Source: Rhodeus uyekii (taxonomy: Eukaryota; Chordata; Actinopteri; Cypriniformes; Acheilognathidae). Taken from it: a DNA stretch of 64,000 nucleotides. The DNA is taken from assembly GCA_037043235.1 (NCBI GenBank), contig JAWRVZ010000325.1:310001-374000 (forward strand), given 5' to 3'. A program made the position numbers and the translations under genes. Below are positions 12,488 to 25,800 of this stretch, piece after piece. How positions within the stretch are numbered: the stretch's first letter is position 1; each line of letters begins with the position of its first letter. A model generated the notes under the pieces. It had not been told where the DNA came from and did not search any database. It worked only from the letters and a program-made list of their open reading frames with translations.

Positions 12488-12715
12488 ACTCTGTAGCCCA
12501 AGACTGGTTTCCTACTGAAGCCAAGCAGGGTTAAACCAGGTCAGTACCTCCTGGGAAAACTAGATTGCTTCTGGAAGAGGTGTTAGTGAGGTCAGCAGGG
12601 GGTGCTCACCCTGTGGTCTGTGTGGGTCATAGTGACAGGGACATTATAATGTGAAAAAAGCACAGTCCAACAGATGAGATGTTAAAACTGAGGTCCTGAC
12701 TCTCTGTCATCGTGA
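12488..12715 (+). mobile_element. 5S-rRNA-derived SINE (SINE3-like) remnant
   Basis: The 5' half contains GAAGCCAAGCAGGGTTAAAC followed by CAGGTCAGTACC, the 5S rRNA internal promoter block as modified in zebrafish SINE3. It continues with the family's GGTGTTAGTGAGGTCAGCAG, CTCACCCTGTGGTCTGTGTG and GAGGTCCTGACTCTCTGTC blocks. The copy is diverged and 3'-truncated. It is not a functional 5S gene. SINE3 is typical of cyprinids, which supports the host assignment. Confidence 0.75.
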
Positions 12716-12733
12716 AAGTCAAACAATAAGAAA

Positions 12734-12985
12734 ACAAACACAAGTCAGAATCAGAACAAAAAGAAAAATCAATCTCTCCCGCTGTGCAGCAGCACGTCCC
12801 ATAAGAAGCGATTCTACAGGTGTTGATCATCGGATGAGATGAGAAGAGCCCGCCCTCATGACAGCACAGCCAATCACGTCGTCTTGCATGATTGACAGGT
12901 CAGACAGCCTATCAGCGCCAGCTGTCAGAGTGATAGTACAAGCGCCAAAGACAACAACCCTCGCAAGAAAGAAAAACAGAAAGAA
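12734..12985 (+). repeat. Dispersed module shared with the tyw1 intron 3 element
   Basis: About 250 bp matches 35150-35380 in direct orientation, with shared blocks AGCCCGCCCTCATG, CACAGCCAATCACGTC, TTGCATGATTGACAGGTCAG and AGCCTATCAGCGCCAGCTGT. The 35-kb copy is inside a pogo-like transposon, so this is probably an orphan internal fragment of the same family. It is unusually GC-rich compared with its surroundings. Confidence 0.7.
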
Positions 12986-13189
12986 AATACCGCAAAAAAA
13001 ATAAAATACTCCTTATGTAACAACAGACAACACAATTTCTTCTGAAGCTATACCCTTTTTTTGCATTAAGATGTTTACTTTGTGTTCCACGAAAAGGAGT
13101 AACACTGTAAATAATGACAGAGTTTTCATTTTTTGGTGAACAGTATCTTTAATTTAGTTAATTTCCCTCTTAAATAATATCCAGAGGTT

Positions 13190-13833
13190 ACCGTAGTCAG
13201 CCGAATCCGGTCCATATCCAGATCAGATGGTGGACCTGCACCAAGACACGACCAAAACGCATCCCTGAATGTCAGCAGAGATCCTGTCAACTAGACAATC
13301 CCTGTGAAGGCCTCGTCCATTCAACAGCCATCGGCATAGATCCTCAGCAAAGACCACAAGAACCAGACAAGACCACAGACCTATGACCAGCTTCGTCTCC
13401 ATAGTGCCGTGATGAATCTGATCTTCAAGCAAAAGGAACTGGATGAAATATGTGAATGCTACTGATCCACAATCTGATTTCTGACTTGTGATGCAGCCTG
13501 AATCAGAGCCACACTGTATTCGGGACACTTAATATTCAACAACATTATTGATCTGACGTTGTTGTACGAGAACTGACCTGAGCTGGACAATGACATCTCT
13601 GTTTTCTCCAAAACTGCTTTATAGATGAAATGAACTAATTTAATAATTGATGATATTTACAACTGAACTGAATCAACACTGACTTTAGCCAAACAATGAC
13701 ACTATTTTCTTTCAGAGCAGCTGTACAGCCGAAATGAACTCTTGAATCATTTTCCTGTTATCACTGTAGAGCTGCTTTGAAACAATCTGTATTGTATAAA
13801 GCGCTGTATAAATAAAGGTGACTCGACTTAGCG
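13190..13833 (+). mobile_element. 3' end of a non-LTR (LINE-like) retrotransposon
   Basis: The segment ends GAGCTGCTTTGAAACAATCT, then a TATAAATAAAGGTGACTCGA tail, a terminus I recognise from fish LINE-type repeats whose 3' ends finish in short TGACTTGA-like units. No reverse transcriptase or endonuclease frame is present, so the copy is strongly 5'-truncated. The family assignment (L2-like) is tentative. Confidence 0.4.
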
Positions 13834-14106
13834 TCTCCTGCTGAATGCTCTGATGCATTTGTTGTGACAGAAGCACTCATCACTTCAAGGCCTGTGCAAC
13901 ACAAGGACCTTCCTTATGTAACTAGAGCAGCGCTGATGGGGAAAACAGCAGCAACAGAAAGAGGGGGAAATGTGTATCCTTGTGTTGCGTCCCATCCTTC
14001 ACTGGCTCTCCAGCCTCTAGCGTCTTATTTAACAGTCTTTTTGCATTTACTGTAATTACTTTGAGATAGGATTCCAAATCTGCACTTCTGATATGATTAC
14101 CCCCCT

Positions 14107-14141
<35 letters not shown>

Positions 14142-16528
14142 CCTTACTTTTTAAAGATATAATTTTGGAAAATGGTATAATACGATGTTACATCATAGCA
14201 AATGATTAAACAGGCCCTGTAATTTCCTGAGTAGGTCATGCAAATTAAAATGTTCTGCTTTTTGTGATTATCCATTTCTGATGGCTTGTATTTGCATTCA
14301 TAACCGCAGTTTATCATGCAAAGAGTGTCACAGTATAATACCATGGCTTAAGACCTGCAGGAAATACTATTGAAAAATGTAATCCCTGGAGACCGGAATG
14401 GATTTGACAGTGTTTCAGAAATTACTTGTCAGCATTCGAGCGCTTTGAATTCGATCATGTAAGAGTGACAGAGCTTGTTGAAAATAAAACCGTAATCAAT
14501 TCTTATTATGGTCTCATGCAATAACTCAATGTTTGAGTGCTGTGCTGGACTAAACCTGATTCACTGACAGCAGACACTATGTGGGGCTGGATTTCAGCCA
14601 CTCTGCACTACTGGCACTGTTTCCTCCTGGAAGCCCAAGCATGCTTTCAAATTTGACCCCTGATAACAGAGTAATAAACAACATTTCAAATGTAACAAAA
14701 ACAAAGAAAGAAAGTACAAGTTTTTTGAGCCTTATACAACATACTGGAGCAAATCGTTAACATTTAACATGGCAGTAAAATATGAGACTTGTTGAAATAT
14801 CACTATCACATCTAAACATGTTTATAACTCAACCTTCTGCTCAATGCTGCAGCTCTATCAACTCAAACCCATCCGTACTGACTAGTTAGGGAGCATACAA
14901 AGTTTTAAAACACAACCAATATAATAAGCTCATGACGTGCAAATGATATTTGTCTATTGTATTTTATTAAATATTAGATAACATTCAAATATTCTAAATA
15001 TCAAATATTTAAATTCAATTCAGTTAAATAATCTTATGTTTATGCAGAATATTCTATTAAAGATTCAATGAAAATATTTGAAATAAATACATTACATTTT
15101 TAATCCATTCTGTTCTATTAAACGATTAATTGTATTTATACAGAATATTCTATAACATTTTATGGCATGTTTTAAATATAAAATATTACTGAATATTCCA
15201 TAAAGTTTTAGGTAGTGAATGGTTAATCATTAATTCACAAATAAAGATTTAGTATCACTTTATTTCACAGTGTCCTTGGGTGCATTTAGTTACTATAATA
15301 ATAACCTCTATTAATAAGGCATAATTACATGCAACTAACCTAAATCAAACCCTAACCCTATAGTAAATACATGAAGTTCAATGCATAATTACACTGAAAC
15401 GTGTAAATATGATCCTTCAATATGCCCACTACTCTTTTTGAACATATATTTGTTTAATATAACGTATTTAATAGCCAGTAGGTCTGTGATCAAACAATGT
15501 TTATCTCCTGGAGAACTCAGACGTGACGCAGACTGGATAAAGTGCACACTAAAGCTGCTATTAAGGCACAAATGTCTTAGTTCGTGGCTGATCGCACTTA
15601 CATGCCATGCATACGGACCGATTAAGGAGATAAGTATCAGAAATGATCCATGTGCGACTGCTGATGCTGCAGTGATGCTGACGCTGCTGGTGGATGCGAT
15701 AGTGGAGGTGTTTGATAAACAAGCCTCAGCAGCATCACTGCGGACCCGCAGCATCAGCATCAGCATCACACCATCTCCAGCAGAGCAACGCCATCAGCTG
15801 ACATCATTTACATAAAGCAGACGACACTATCAAACTTACATGTTAAGACACACATTTACCTTTGAAAAGAAGAAAACGGGGTTGGGAAACGGTGGCACGC
15901 GCTCCTCTTCCCTTTAAGTAACTCAGGATTTACAGCAAACTTTGCGTGCGCATTCCCGTCAGGACAAATTCCTTCTCCCGCTTCGCTCGCAGTCGCTGTA
16001 AACTAAGTTTTGTATGGGCACGATCCCACTGTGTATCACCTACAGGGTGACTGACAACTCTTTCCACCAATCACTAAGACGCAGAGGCATAGCAACACTA
16101 CGTTGATTGGTCAGAACGAGAAAAAACAACCAATCATAAATTGGGCTGGTATCTACCTGAGACTCCAGCTGAGTTCAGGCAGAACTTATGTTGAAAATCT
16201 AATTTGTTCGACTAGTGCACGTTTTACTTGAAGTAAATGGTACAATAGATTGCACTGTATTCGTTCGGTGTAGAAATGTACAAATATAACTATGCGACTG
16301 TATTGTTTATCTAAACTTTGTAAAAACATATTGAACTCGTTAGAGAATAGCAGGAAAGGTGTGTGTGTGTACACACACACACACATACATATAACTCAAA
16401 GAAACCTAAACGTAGTTGAATATACGGTTGTACACGTTTTGATATTACTTACATTTATATTAAAGTGAGATATTAACATGGAGTGCTTTATTTCAACCAT
16501 TTTTCATTGGTTTGAGCAAGTTTTAGTT
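13834..16528. other. Non-coding region, possible distal ypel2 promoter
   Basis: It holds a (CA)n tract at 14109-14141, a very AT-rich section (14940-15240), a decayed repeat with TAACCTAAATCAAACCCTAA near 15340, and a CpG-richer section at about 15500-16150 with several ATTGG/CCAAT boxes. The last could be the distal promoter of ypel2 on the minus strand, but no first exon can be proven. Confidence 0.3.
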
Positions 16529-16762
16529 ATCACAGTGCGCCCTCTTTTGGTCAAAATGTGTGTGTGTATGTGTGTGTGTGTGTGTTTGGCTTATAGGCAC
16601 AATGTGTGAAGGGTTGTATTTACTGTTGTACGTTTAGTGGGGGAAAATAAATCAATTAATTAATGAGCGTTTGAAAAATGTGCTTTATCTCTTAATCTAA
16701 AAGTCCTTTCAAAGCCACAAAAGTGCCCGTAGTTTAATAAACAGCTCAAAATGTACAAGCAT

Positions 16763-16768
16763 TTTATT
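16763..16768 (-). terminator. Polyadenylation signal, copy A
   Basis: Minus-strand AATAAA in the context CCCCAATAAAATGCTTG, about 1.5 kb past the copy A stop codon. It is the counterpart of the signal at 19491-19496. Poly(A) use is inferred. Confidence 0.3.
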
Positions 16769-18262
16769 GGGGTATTTAATTTCTTTGAAAGCACATAACA
16801 CAAAGGCAAGATGGTCTAAATTCATTTATAAAATAAATTTAATGGCAGTATATTCACAAATCCAACACAGAACTGTGCTGCTGAAACCATTAGGCTCTAT
16901 AACTAATCTCTGAATTCATCTTTATAGTCTATTATCACTTCAAATTTGACAGTACATTGACTTCACACACATCAACTGAAAGTGGCTTGGAGAAATGGCA
17001 GAAAATTAAATATAACACAAGGTTGAGAGCTACTATATCTGTATATACTTCACAAAAGGGAGGGAAACATTTGAACTCCACAAATACTTAATCATTGAGG
17101 ATGTCAATTTTGAATGTCCTGTATTTCATGTGTTCAACAAGTGAAACTAAACCGTAAAACATTTCAAAAGTTAAAATCTTTTCAAAAATACATTCAAATC
17201 ACATGACCACACACAACTTTCATTAGTGTAAAACACAAACAACCAGAAAAAGATTGAACAAACTTGACTGACTTTGTTTCTCATGATCACAAAACCTTTT
17301 GACCTAAAGGCTATTGCTTCAATACTTTACCTACAGTTTACTTAAAAGACAAATATAAAATTTCCCTATAAATGATCTTTTCTAACTTATTTATATATAA
17401 TAAAGTATTTTGAATTAGTTGAAAGTGTTTGAATGAATATTAAAGGAGAGCAGAACCAGGTTTTGAAGCAGCTTAAATATGAGTTTTGACTACTTTAATA
17501 TAGTAACTGCAAAAAAGTAATTATGAAGATCAAATTGGTGTCCAAACTTCTGACCGGTCATATATTTAACTAAACACTTTAAGCAATAATGAGGCATCTT
17601 TTAAAATTCACAATCTCTTACTGTCAAAAGAAACAATTTATAAACACAAAAAATATACACGTCAATCAAACAACATAGTGCTGAAGAAACGAAAAATTTG
17701 AATCACCAATGCCCTCAGATTTTTGGTCTGTCAACAATCCAACAATACACTCTTAAAAACTAGTATTTATTTCAGTGCCTTGGGAAAAACCTCAGCAGCT
17801 TCAGTATTGTCATTTAGACAATTAACTCTTTAGTGAGTCTTATTGCAGAAACTGGTGCACAGCAAGTACCCGTGGGATGTACATCCTCACACTGTGATGA
17901 AACAATCAACTGCCAATCAACAATACAATGAAAGTGCAAATAGAGTAAATTTCACAGAAATGTAATGGCGATCATGACATCACCCTAATATAATTAATAA
18001 TTCAGTATAGTCTCTTATAAGTCCTCCAGCAATTTATGGAAAATGTCTATTGCTATGAAGGTAAAGATGCAGAATGATTTCATGACATCCATTTTGCTTT
18101 AAAACGGCTCTGATGCTGAATTTCTGATTAATGCAGAACTTATAGCTGCCACTTCTACACTCAAGGACATAAACATCAAATAATGTTGGGTAATTAAAAG
18201 GCCCATTCTGAGGCCAAGTTTTGCCGACAAATCATATTGATTGTATACTTTGGACTTAAGTT

Positions 18263-18626
18263 TTATTTAAAGGTGGTAGCGTAGTTGTTTTTCTCCATGA
18301 ACTCCTTTAGTTTGGTGGGATAGTCTGTCATCACCCCTGTAGCCCCAAGGTCAAAGGCACGTTTAAAGTCCTCCTCGTCGTTCAACACCCAGATATACAC
18401 CTGTGGTTGTAAAGGAAAAAGGAAAGACCAGTGGAAAAGTCCCATGATTACATTCCAGACAAGAATGAAATTCCATTCAAAGCTACTGCCATCTGCTCAT
18501 GTACATCATAACACTTAACCATAAAGCACATGTGGTGCTTATGGCCTAAATCTCATTTGACGATAAGGACTCACCTGTATTCCTCTGCCCGTCAGATGAT
18601 CGAATAAAGCTTTTCTCATGAGGAGC
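18263..18626 (-). CDS. Extra copy of gdpd1 exons 9 and 10
   Basis: Exon 9 copy A (18575-18626) and exon 10 copy A (18263-18400) encode exactly the same residues as copy B (21302-21353 and 20990-21127), with intact splice sites and stop codon. They lie downstream of the complete gene on the minus strand, so a transcript ending at the copy B poly(A) site would not include them. They could be used if transcription reads through and splicing skips copy B, giving the same protein with a different 3' UTR. They cannot make a protein alone, because they encode only the last 62 residues and lack the HRG and metal-binding motifs. They may be an unused relic or an assembly artefact. Confidence 0.75.
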
Positions 18627-19260
18627 CTGAAAATACATCCAAACAAATCTTTTGTTTAAAAAAAAAAAAAAAGTTGGATCTCCTCATCCAAACAAAATTT
18701 TTGTTTGTCTGAGGAGCTTGATAATTAATTTACCTTTTTTTCAATTACATATCACACACACATATATATATATATATACACACACATTTCTTTACAATCG
18801 CTAATTGCAAAATTTCTCAATAATTTGGTCGTTTTTTTTAACTCTTCACACAGTTGACCCTAAATCTTCACCCTAACCAACTTTCAGTTTGACACATCAG
18901 TTAAATTCACAATTAAAAATGCACTAAAACTACCAAAACACTGCATACATGCATGTATGCAACCAACAAACAAACATTGTCAATGAAAAAACCCAGACCT
19001 AAAAAACCTCACTAACATAAAGTTGTATTATATAATAATATCTTCTGTCAAATCTCTTTACAAAACAAGAATGACACTCTTAACTGCTTAATAATTCACT
19101 GTACAAAACTATTACCCCTTTTGAAAGGATCTAATGAAATTAAAAGACTGACAATTGTGTAGGTGTTCAGTTACATCTAGTTGCTTTGATAGTATTTGAT
19201 TTTTTATATTCAAAATACATTAAAATATTGTATTACTGTAGAAATATTGCAAATTCTTAT

Positions 19261-21985
19261 CACAGTGCGCCCTCTTTTGGTCAAAATGTGTGTGTGTATG
19301 TGTGTGTGTGTGTTTGGCTTATAGGCACAATGTGTGAAGGGTTGTATTTACTGTTGTACGTTTAGTGGGGGAAAATAAATCAATTAATTAATGAGCGTTT
19401 GAAAAATGTGCTTTATCTCTTAATCTAAAAGTCCTTTCAAAGCCACAAAAGTGCCCGTAGTTTAATAAACAGCTCAAAATGTACAAGCATTTTATTGGGG
19501 TATTTAATTTCTTTGAAAGCACATAACACAAAGGCAAGATGGTCTAAATTCATTTATAAAATAAATTTAATGGCAGTATATTCACAAATCCAACACAGAA
19601 CTGTGCTGCTGAAACCATTAGGCTCTATAACTAATCTCTGAATTCATCTTTATAGTCTATTATCACTTCAAATTTGACAGTACATTGACTTCACACACAT
19701 CAACTGAAAGTGGCTTGGAGAAATGGCAGAAAATTAAATATAACACAAGGTTGAGAGCTACTATATCTGTATATACTTCACAAAAGGGAGGGAAACATTT
19801 GAACTCCACAAATACTTAATCATTGAGGATGTCAATTTTGAATGTCCTGTATTTCATGTGTTCAACAAGTGAAACTAAACCGTAAAACATTTCAAAAGTT
19901 AAAATCTTTTCAAAAATACATTCAAATCACATGACCACACACAACTTTCATTAGTGTAAAACACAAACAACCAGAAAAAGATTGAACAAACTTGACTGAC
20001 TTTGTTTCTCATGATCACAAAACCTTTTGACCTAAAGGCTATTGCTTCAATACTTTACCTACAGTTTACTTAAAAGACAAATATAAAATTTCCCTATGAA
20101 TGATCTTTTCTAACTTATTTATATATAATAAAGTATTTTGAATTAGTTGAAAGTGTTTGAATGAATATTAAAGGAGAGCAGAACCAGGTTTTGAAGCAGC
20201 TTAAATATGAGTTTTGACTACTTTAATATAGTAACTGCAAAAAAGTAATTATGAAGATCAAATTGGTGTCCAAACTTCTGACCGGTCATATATTTAACTA
20301 AACACTTTAAGCAATAATGAGGCATCTTTTAAAATTCACAATCTCTTACTGTCAAAAGAAACAATTTATAAACACAAAAAATATACACGTCAATCAAACA
20401 ACATAGTGCTGAAGAAACGAAAAATTTGAATCACCAATGCCCTCAGATTTTTGGTCTGTCAACAATCCAACAATACACTCTTAAAACTAGTATTTATTTT
20501 AGTGCCTTGGGAAAAACCTCAGCAGCTTCAGTATTGTCATTTAGACAATTAACTCTTTAGTGAGTCTTATTGCAGAAACTGGTGCACAGCAAGTACCCGT
20601 GGGATGTACATCCTCACACTGTGATGAAACAATCAACTGCCAATCAACAATACAATGAAAGTGCAAATAGAGTAAATTTCACAGAAATGTAATGGCGATC
20701 ATGACATCACCCTAATATAATTAATAATTCAGTATAGTCTCTTATAAGTCCTCCAGCAATTTATGGAAAATGTCTATTGCTATGAAGGTAAAGATGCAGA
20801 ATGATTTCATGACATCCATTTTGCTTTAAAACGGCTCTGATGCTGAATTTCTGATTAATGCAGAACTTATAGCTGCCACTTCTACACTCAAGGACATAAA
20901 CATCAAAGAATGTTGGGTAATTAAAAGGCCCATTCAGAGGCCAAGTTTTGCCGACAAATCATATTGATTGTATACTTTGGACTTAAGTTTTATTTAAAGG
21001 TGGTAGCGTAGTTGTTTTTCTCCATGAACTCCTTTAGTTTGGTGGGATAGTCTGTCATCACCCCTGTAGCCCCAAGGTCAAAGGCACGTTTAAAGTCCTC
21101 CTCGTCGTTCAACACCCAGATATACACCTGTGGTTGTAAAGGAAAAAGGAAAGACCAGTGGAAAAGTCCCATGATTACATTCCAGACAAGAATGAAATTC
21201 CATTCAAAGCTACTGCCATCTGCTCATGTACATCATAACACTTAACCATAAAGCACATGTGGTGCTTATGGCCTAAATTTCATTTGACGATAAGGACTCA
21301 CCTGTATTCCTCTGCCCGTCAGATGATCGAATAAAGCTTTTCTCATGAGGAGCCTGAAAATACATCCAAACAAATCTTTTGTTTAAAAAAAAAAAAAAAG
21401 TTGGATCTCTTCATCCAAACAAAATTTTTGTTTGTCTGAGGAGCTTGATAATTAATTTACCTTTTTTTCAATTACATATCACATACATATATATATTTCT
21501 TTACAATCGCTAATTGCAAAATTTCTTAATAATTTGGTCGTTTTTTTTTAACTCTTCACACAGTTGACCCTAAATCTTCACCCTAACCAACTTTCAGTTT
21601 GACACATCAGTTAAATTCACAATTAAAAATGCACTAAAACTACCAAAACACTGCATACATGCATGTATGCAACCAACAAACAAACATTGTCAATGAAAAA
21701 ACCCAGACCTAAAAAACCTCACTAACATAAAGTTGTATTATATAATAATATCTTCTGTCAAATCTCTTTACAAAACAAGAATGACATTCTTAACTGCTTA
21801 CACTCTTACTCTTACTTAATTCACTGTACCAAACGATTTCCCCTTTTGAATGGATCTAATGAAATTAATAGACTGACAATTGTGTAGGTGTTCAGTTACA
21901 TCTAGTTGCTTTGATAGTATTTGTTTTTTTTAATATTCAAAATACATTAAAATATTGTATTACTGTAGAAATATTGCAAATTCTT
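19261..21985. repeat. Tandem duplication unit, copy B (proximal)
   Basis: Direct repeat partner of 16529-19258. It is the copy nearer the gdpd1 promoter. Its right end continues into single-copy intron sequence at TTCTTTCATTC, whereas copy A jumps from TTCTT straight into the start of this unit. Confidence 0.93.
19491..19496 (-). terminator. Candidate gdpd1 polyadenylation signal
   Basis: Minus-strand AATAAA (CCCCAATAAAATGCTTG) about 1.5 kb after the gdpd1 stop codon of copy B. Another AATAAA lies closer to the stop, at 20493-20498. Which is used is unknown. Confidence 0.35.
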
Positions 21986-22851
21986 TCATTCATATTGCTT
22001 ATTCATTTTTGTTTTGTTAGGTTTTGAACTGAAGTTGAACAGTTTTTTAAGGAGTATGTTAACATGTGCAAATAAGCCTGTAGGTATGCAGAGATTTGGT
22101 GGTGTTTGTATCTAAGTGAGAAAATAATGTAAACTGAAAGAAGTCATCATTGAATGGATTTTGTGGCAAAGCAGAGCTAACAGATTCACAGGTCTAGGTC
22201 ACATAGACGGCTGTTGTGATCACTGTGTGACCTAAGTATTCAGAAATGTGTACTAGCGATTGTAAAATAAGCTGTAAAATATGTATAAGAATAAGATGGG
22301 CGGAGCTAGAGCATTAGTTTAGGTTAGTATTGTAATTATTATCACTGAGGTGAGCATTAGCAAAACCACTAAAGCTGGGGGGTATTCCCATCACATTTAC
22401 CTGAACTCTCAGCTGATTAACCCAAACCTTGCTTACTCAAGCTATGCAGGTTCCAAAATCGCAGTCAAATGAGTACGGTGACCACACAAACACACTCTCA
22501 ACAGAGAAACAGAAACGGACGCTAAGAAGAAGCAAACCACACCTCTTTTTTCTTCTTTTGTTTAATGGCACCACATTTTTTTAATCTTATCTTTTAATCT
22601 TTAATCGTTTTTTATTATTGCGAACAAGAAAGATATTATTTGTTTGATGTCAATTGTACATTTAAAAATTGTCTGTGCTTGCAAAGATAATATGGCTGTA
22701 TAAGTTTAGCTTTTATGTTTAGCCATTTTCCTTCCATACTTCTTGTAAGCTCACATATGTATTTTTTATTAGAAATACATCACATACAATTAGTCCATAT
22801 ATATATGGACTATATATATATATATATATATATATAGTCCATATATATATG

Positions 22852-22890
<39 letters not shown>

Positions 22891-25800
22891 CACACACACA
22901 CACACACACACAATATAATACTGCACAAAATCTGTCACACCCACTGGAGAATAATCATGAGCATCATAACCTGCTCTGGAGGTTTACTTCAGGGGTTATG
23001 TTGAGAGATTAGGCTGCTATTATCCACTTGCTCTGAGCAAGTCGCAGGTAAGTCACATAACCTGCTTTCTTGAATACTTCCCATGCAGTGAACTACTTTC
23101 AAGAAACCGTGTCAAGTAAATATTTAGGTAAAAGGTTCATTGAGGCCAGAGTGTTCATAAACTCACGTGTCTGCCAACCACGTTATGAAACGATGACTCC
23201 GTGTCTGACGCTCAGGATCTTTTAGTCTACAAGAGACAAAATATTTATCACTTCTCAAATTTCAAATCAAACCTTTAGAAGAAAAAAATTGTCTAGCAAA
23301 GCACTAGTTCTATGAGCATCCACTGTATGAAATTAAAGGCAAATCTAAAGACTTTTGTTTGTTTTTTTTTAATCCAGGAAGAATGATTGGAGCATGTATG
23401 TACGTATGACTAACATGCATCTATTCCTCACTTGGAAACGATTGAAGGCATTGGAATCTCCAAGAATTGTTCCTTGAGCGGGACGAAGGGCAGGAGTCCT
23501 GTGTAGAAAAGACCCAGCAACAGCAGCACTCTGTGCAAACTGAACAAGACTGGGATTTGTGGATTCTACAAAACAAACAAAACGTCAGTAATTTACATTT
23601 CGCATACTCTCAACAATTTACTGTCAGAGTAAAACCATGCCGTTTACTAAAAATCAATGTTTCACCTCTTTGTAACATTTCTTAACGATTTCATTGCTGG
23701 AGTTTCCCCAGACGGTCAAGTGCTCCCGGTTATATCGGATGACCAGCTCGGACACCTGACGGAAAAAAGGTAAAACTCGATTTTGCTTCTGACAAACGTC
23801 TCCAACTAACCTGATTAAAATAGCAGTGACAAACAGCTGCACAGACAGAGGATTCAAGGAAATGAAACATGAGCAGGACAGCAGGGTCATCACACCTTCT
23901 TGATGAGGGTGTCATCGTTGACCTTGATGTCGATATTTACAGGGGTGTTTGGGAAAGCTTCAAAGACGTCTCTTAGCAGAGGGATGCGTTTGTCATCTCC
24001 TCCTTCACAGTAGCACTCTGAAATACATCAGGAGTAATGCTATAGTTGGACATACATGTCTCGGCTACCGTTAAATGTTAACAAAACATATTTGAACCAA
24101 GTTTACAGTGGCTTGTTTTAAACTTTTTTTTAACTGCAATTTGAGAGAAAATTTTAATTGAATTCTTTAGTTTGCATGGCTCCCTTTTGCTTTAATTATA
24201 GATGCACACAAACTGAAAAAAGGGGGGCGCGGAGCGATGCCAGGGGGGGCGCACGTGACCATGGGGAACATGCTTGTTTTTTGCCAGAGAGTAAGTTTTC
24301 TTGCACTGAACAAGAGCAGCAGATATGAAGATCAGATAACAAACCCTTCACCCTTTGACGTGTACGATCACACCGGTGTTCATGTGTGTCACGTGATCAA
24401 CCTCTAAATTCCCACGTGTTTTCATGCGATATCTGGCACTAACCTAGAAAACGACGCAGTCAGAACTTGTCATTTATCACAACAATTCAGTGTTTAACCA
24501 CATAAGGTTTCTTTTAGGTTTCAAACATTTAAATAATCGTAAGTACTGCCATAACAATACATTTACTTTGAAAAATACACACTGATGTCTATAAAAGAGG
24601 AAATAGCAATCCATTCAATTATAAACTGACAAGGTGTTTTATTCATATCAGATCCACATTGTATTGGTAACTATAAACTTCATTCTATTCTTCTCCCACT
24701 TCACTGGCCACTTACTATCACGTATTACAGAAGAAGTGACTGAATTGATGTGTTGTAAATCAGACAGATCAGATTCTCTGAACTGTGGCGCAAACAACAC
24801 AGCGGCAAAACAAACACAAACCTTCACAGATCAACGAACATGATCATTATAAAAATTACCGACAAAACACATTCACTTCCACATATCTTAGAATCTGAAT
24901 ATCAGGTAGTTGATAACAGCGCCAACAAGTTGGCGACTATTTTGAATAAAAAAAAAAAAACTTAATAAATCAATCATACAGCGCTTTTTGTGACTGCGGT
25001 ATGTCACGTGACAAGCATGACGCGTCGCCATGGAAACAATAAGGCGAAAGTTCCAAAATGGGGGGAGCGCGCAAAATGTTTACCTCTTCCTAGGGGGGCG
25101 TGGCAGAAAATAATTGAGAAGCACTGATCTATAGAAAGATGTTTTGTTCTAAATTCTAAAACGTTTCTAGGATTCAATTAGATTTTCAATCCTAGATATA
25201 TAATGTTTTCTCCTCCCCCCTTCACTACAGGCTACATACAAGTATCATTTCTACTTAATTATACCTTAAATCAAATTTGTTGAACGTTATCTGAACTGAA
25301 CACTCACCTCGTTTAAAAGTCACCCCAAGTTTACAGAGGTAAGGTGGAAGTTCCTAAGAAGACAAACACACACATACACACTTTTACATCACAGCATATA
25401 CTTACGGTATGTGCTGACATAAGAGTTTTCTGTAAACTGGTCAAGACTTGAAACATTTGGAATGTGTATACAGGAGGTTTGAGATTTCTCCACTCACAGC
25501 GTAAGCCACATCAGAAATGTATGAGTTAATACCGGTCGATCTCTTCAGATTGGAATCATGCAATACCACCACCTGCTCATCCTTAGTCAAATGACAGTCC
25601 AGCTCCAACATGTCAGTGCCCAGTTTTACAGCGCTGAGGACAAATAAACAACAGATGAGTTAAGGAAGCATTAACATAAATATTTTTATCCAGATCATCA
25701 TAGAATCATTTAGTCATCAACTGACGATACCACTTAGGAGGAGGATGAAACGTATTCAAATGCTTCTGAATTCTACAAGATCAAGTATATGAAGTTAACC

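Larger units (their letters stand above)
16529..19258. repeat. Tandem duplication unit, copy A (distal)
   Basis: This ~2.73 kb segment is repeated in direct orientation at 19261-21985 with about 98-99% identity by eye. It contains the gdpd1 3' flank, last exon, last intron and penultimate exon. Differences are a few substitutions, changed TG/TA microsatellite lengths, and a cluster of changes near its right end (19070-19250). At the junction only about 2 bp (TT) is shared between the two breakpoints. Confidence 0.93.

Noticed and set aside
12488..12715. Possible 5S rRNA gene
   Set aside because: Only the internal promoter region resembles 5S rRNA, and it continues into SINE3-specific sequence; diverged and truncated.
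15381..15815. 144-codon plus-strand frame with an overlapping 126-codon antisense frame
   Set aside because: The two frames are mirror products of a CpG-richer, repeat-containing (GATGCTGC) segment. Neither resembles a known protein; a promoter or non-coding exon is more likely.
18263..21172. Two separate gdpd1 genes
   Set aside because: Only the last two exons are duplicated; exons 1-8 exist once, so there is one complete gene and one extra 3' end.
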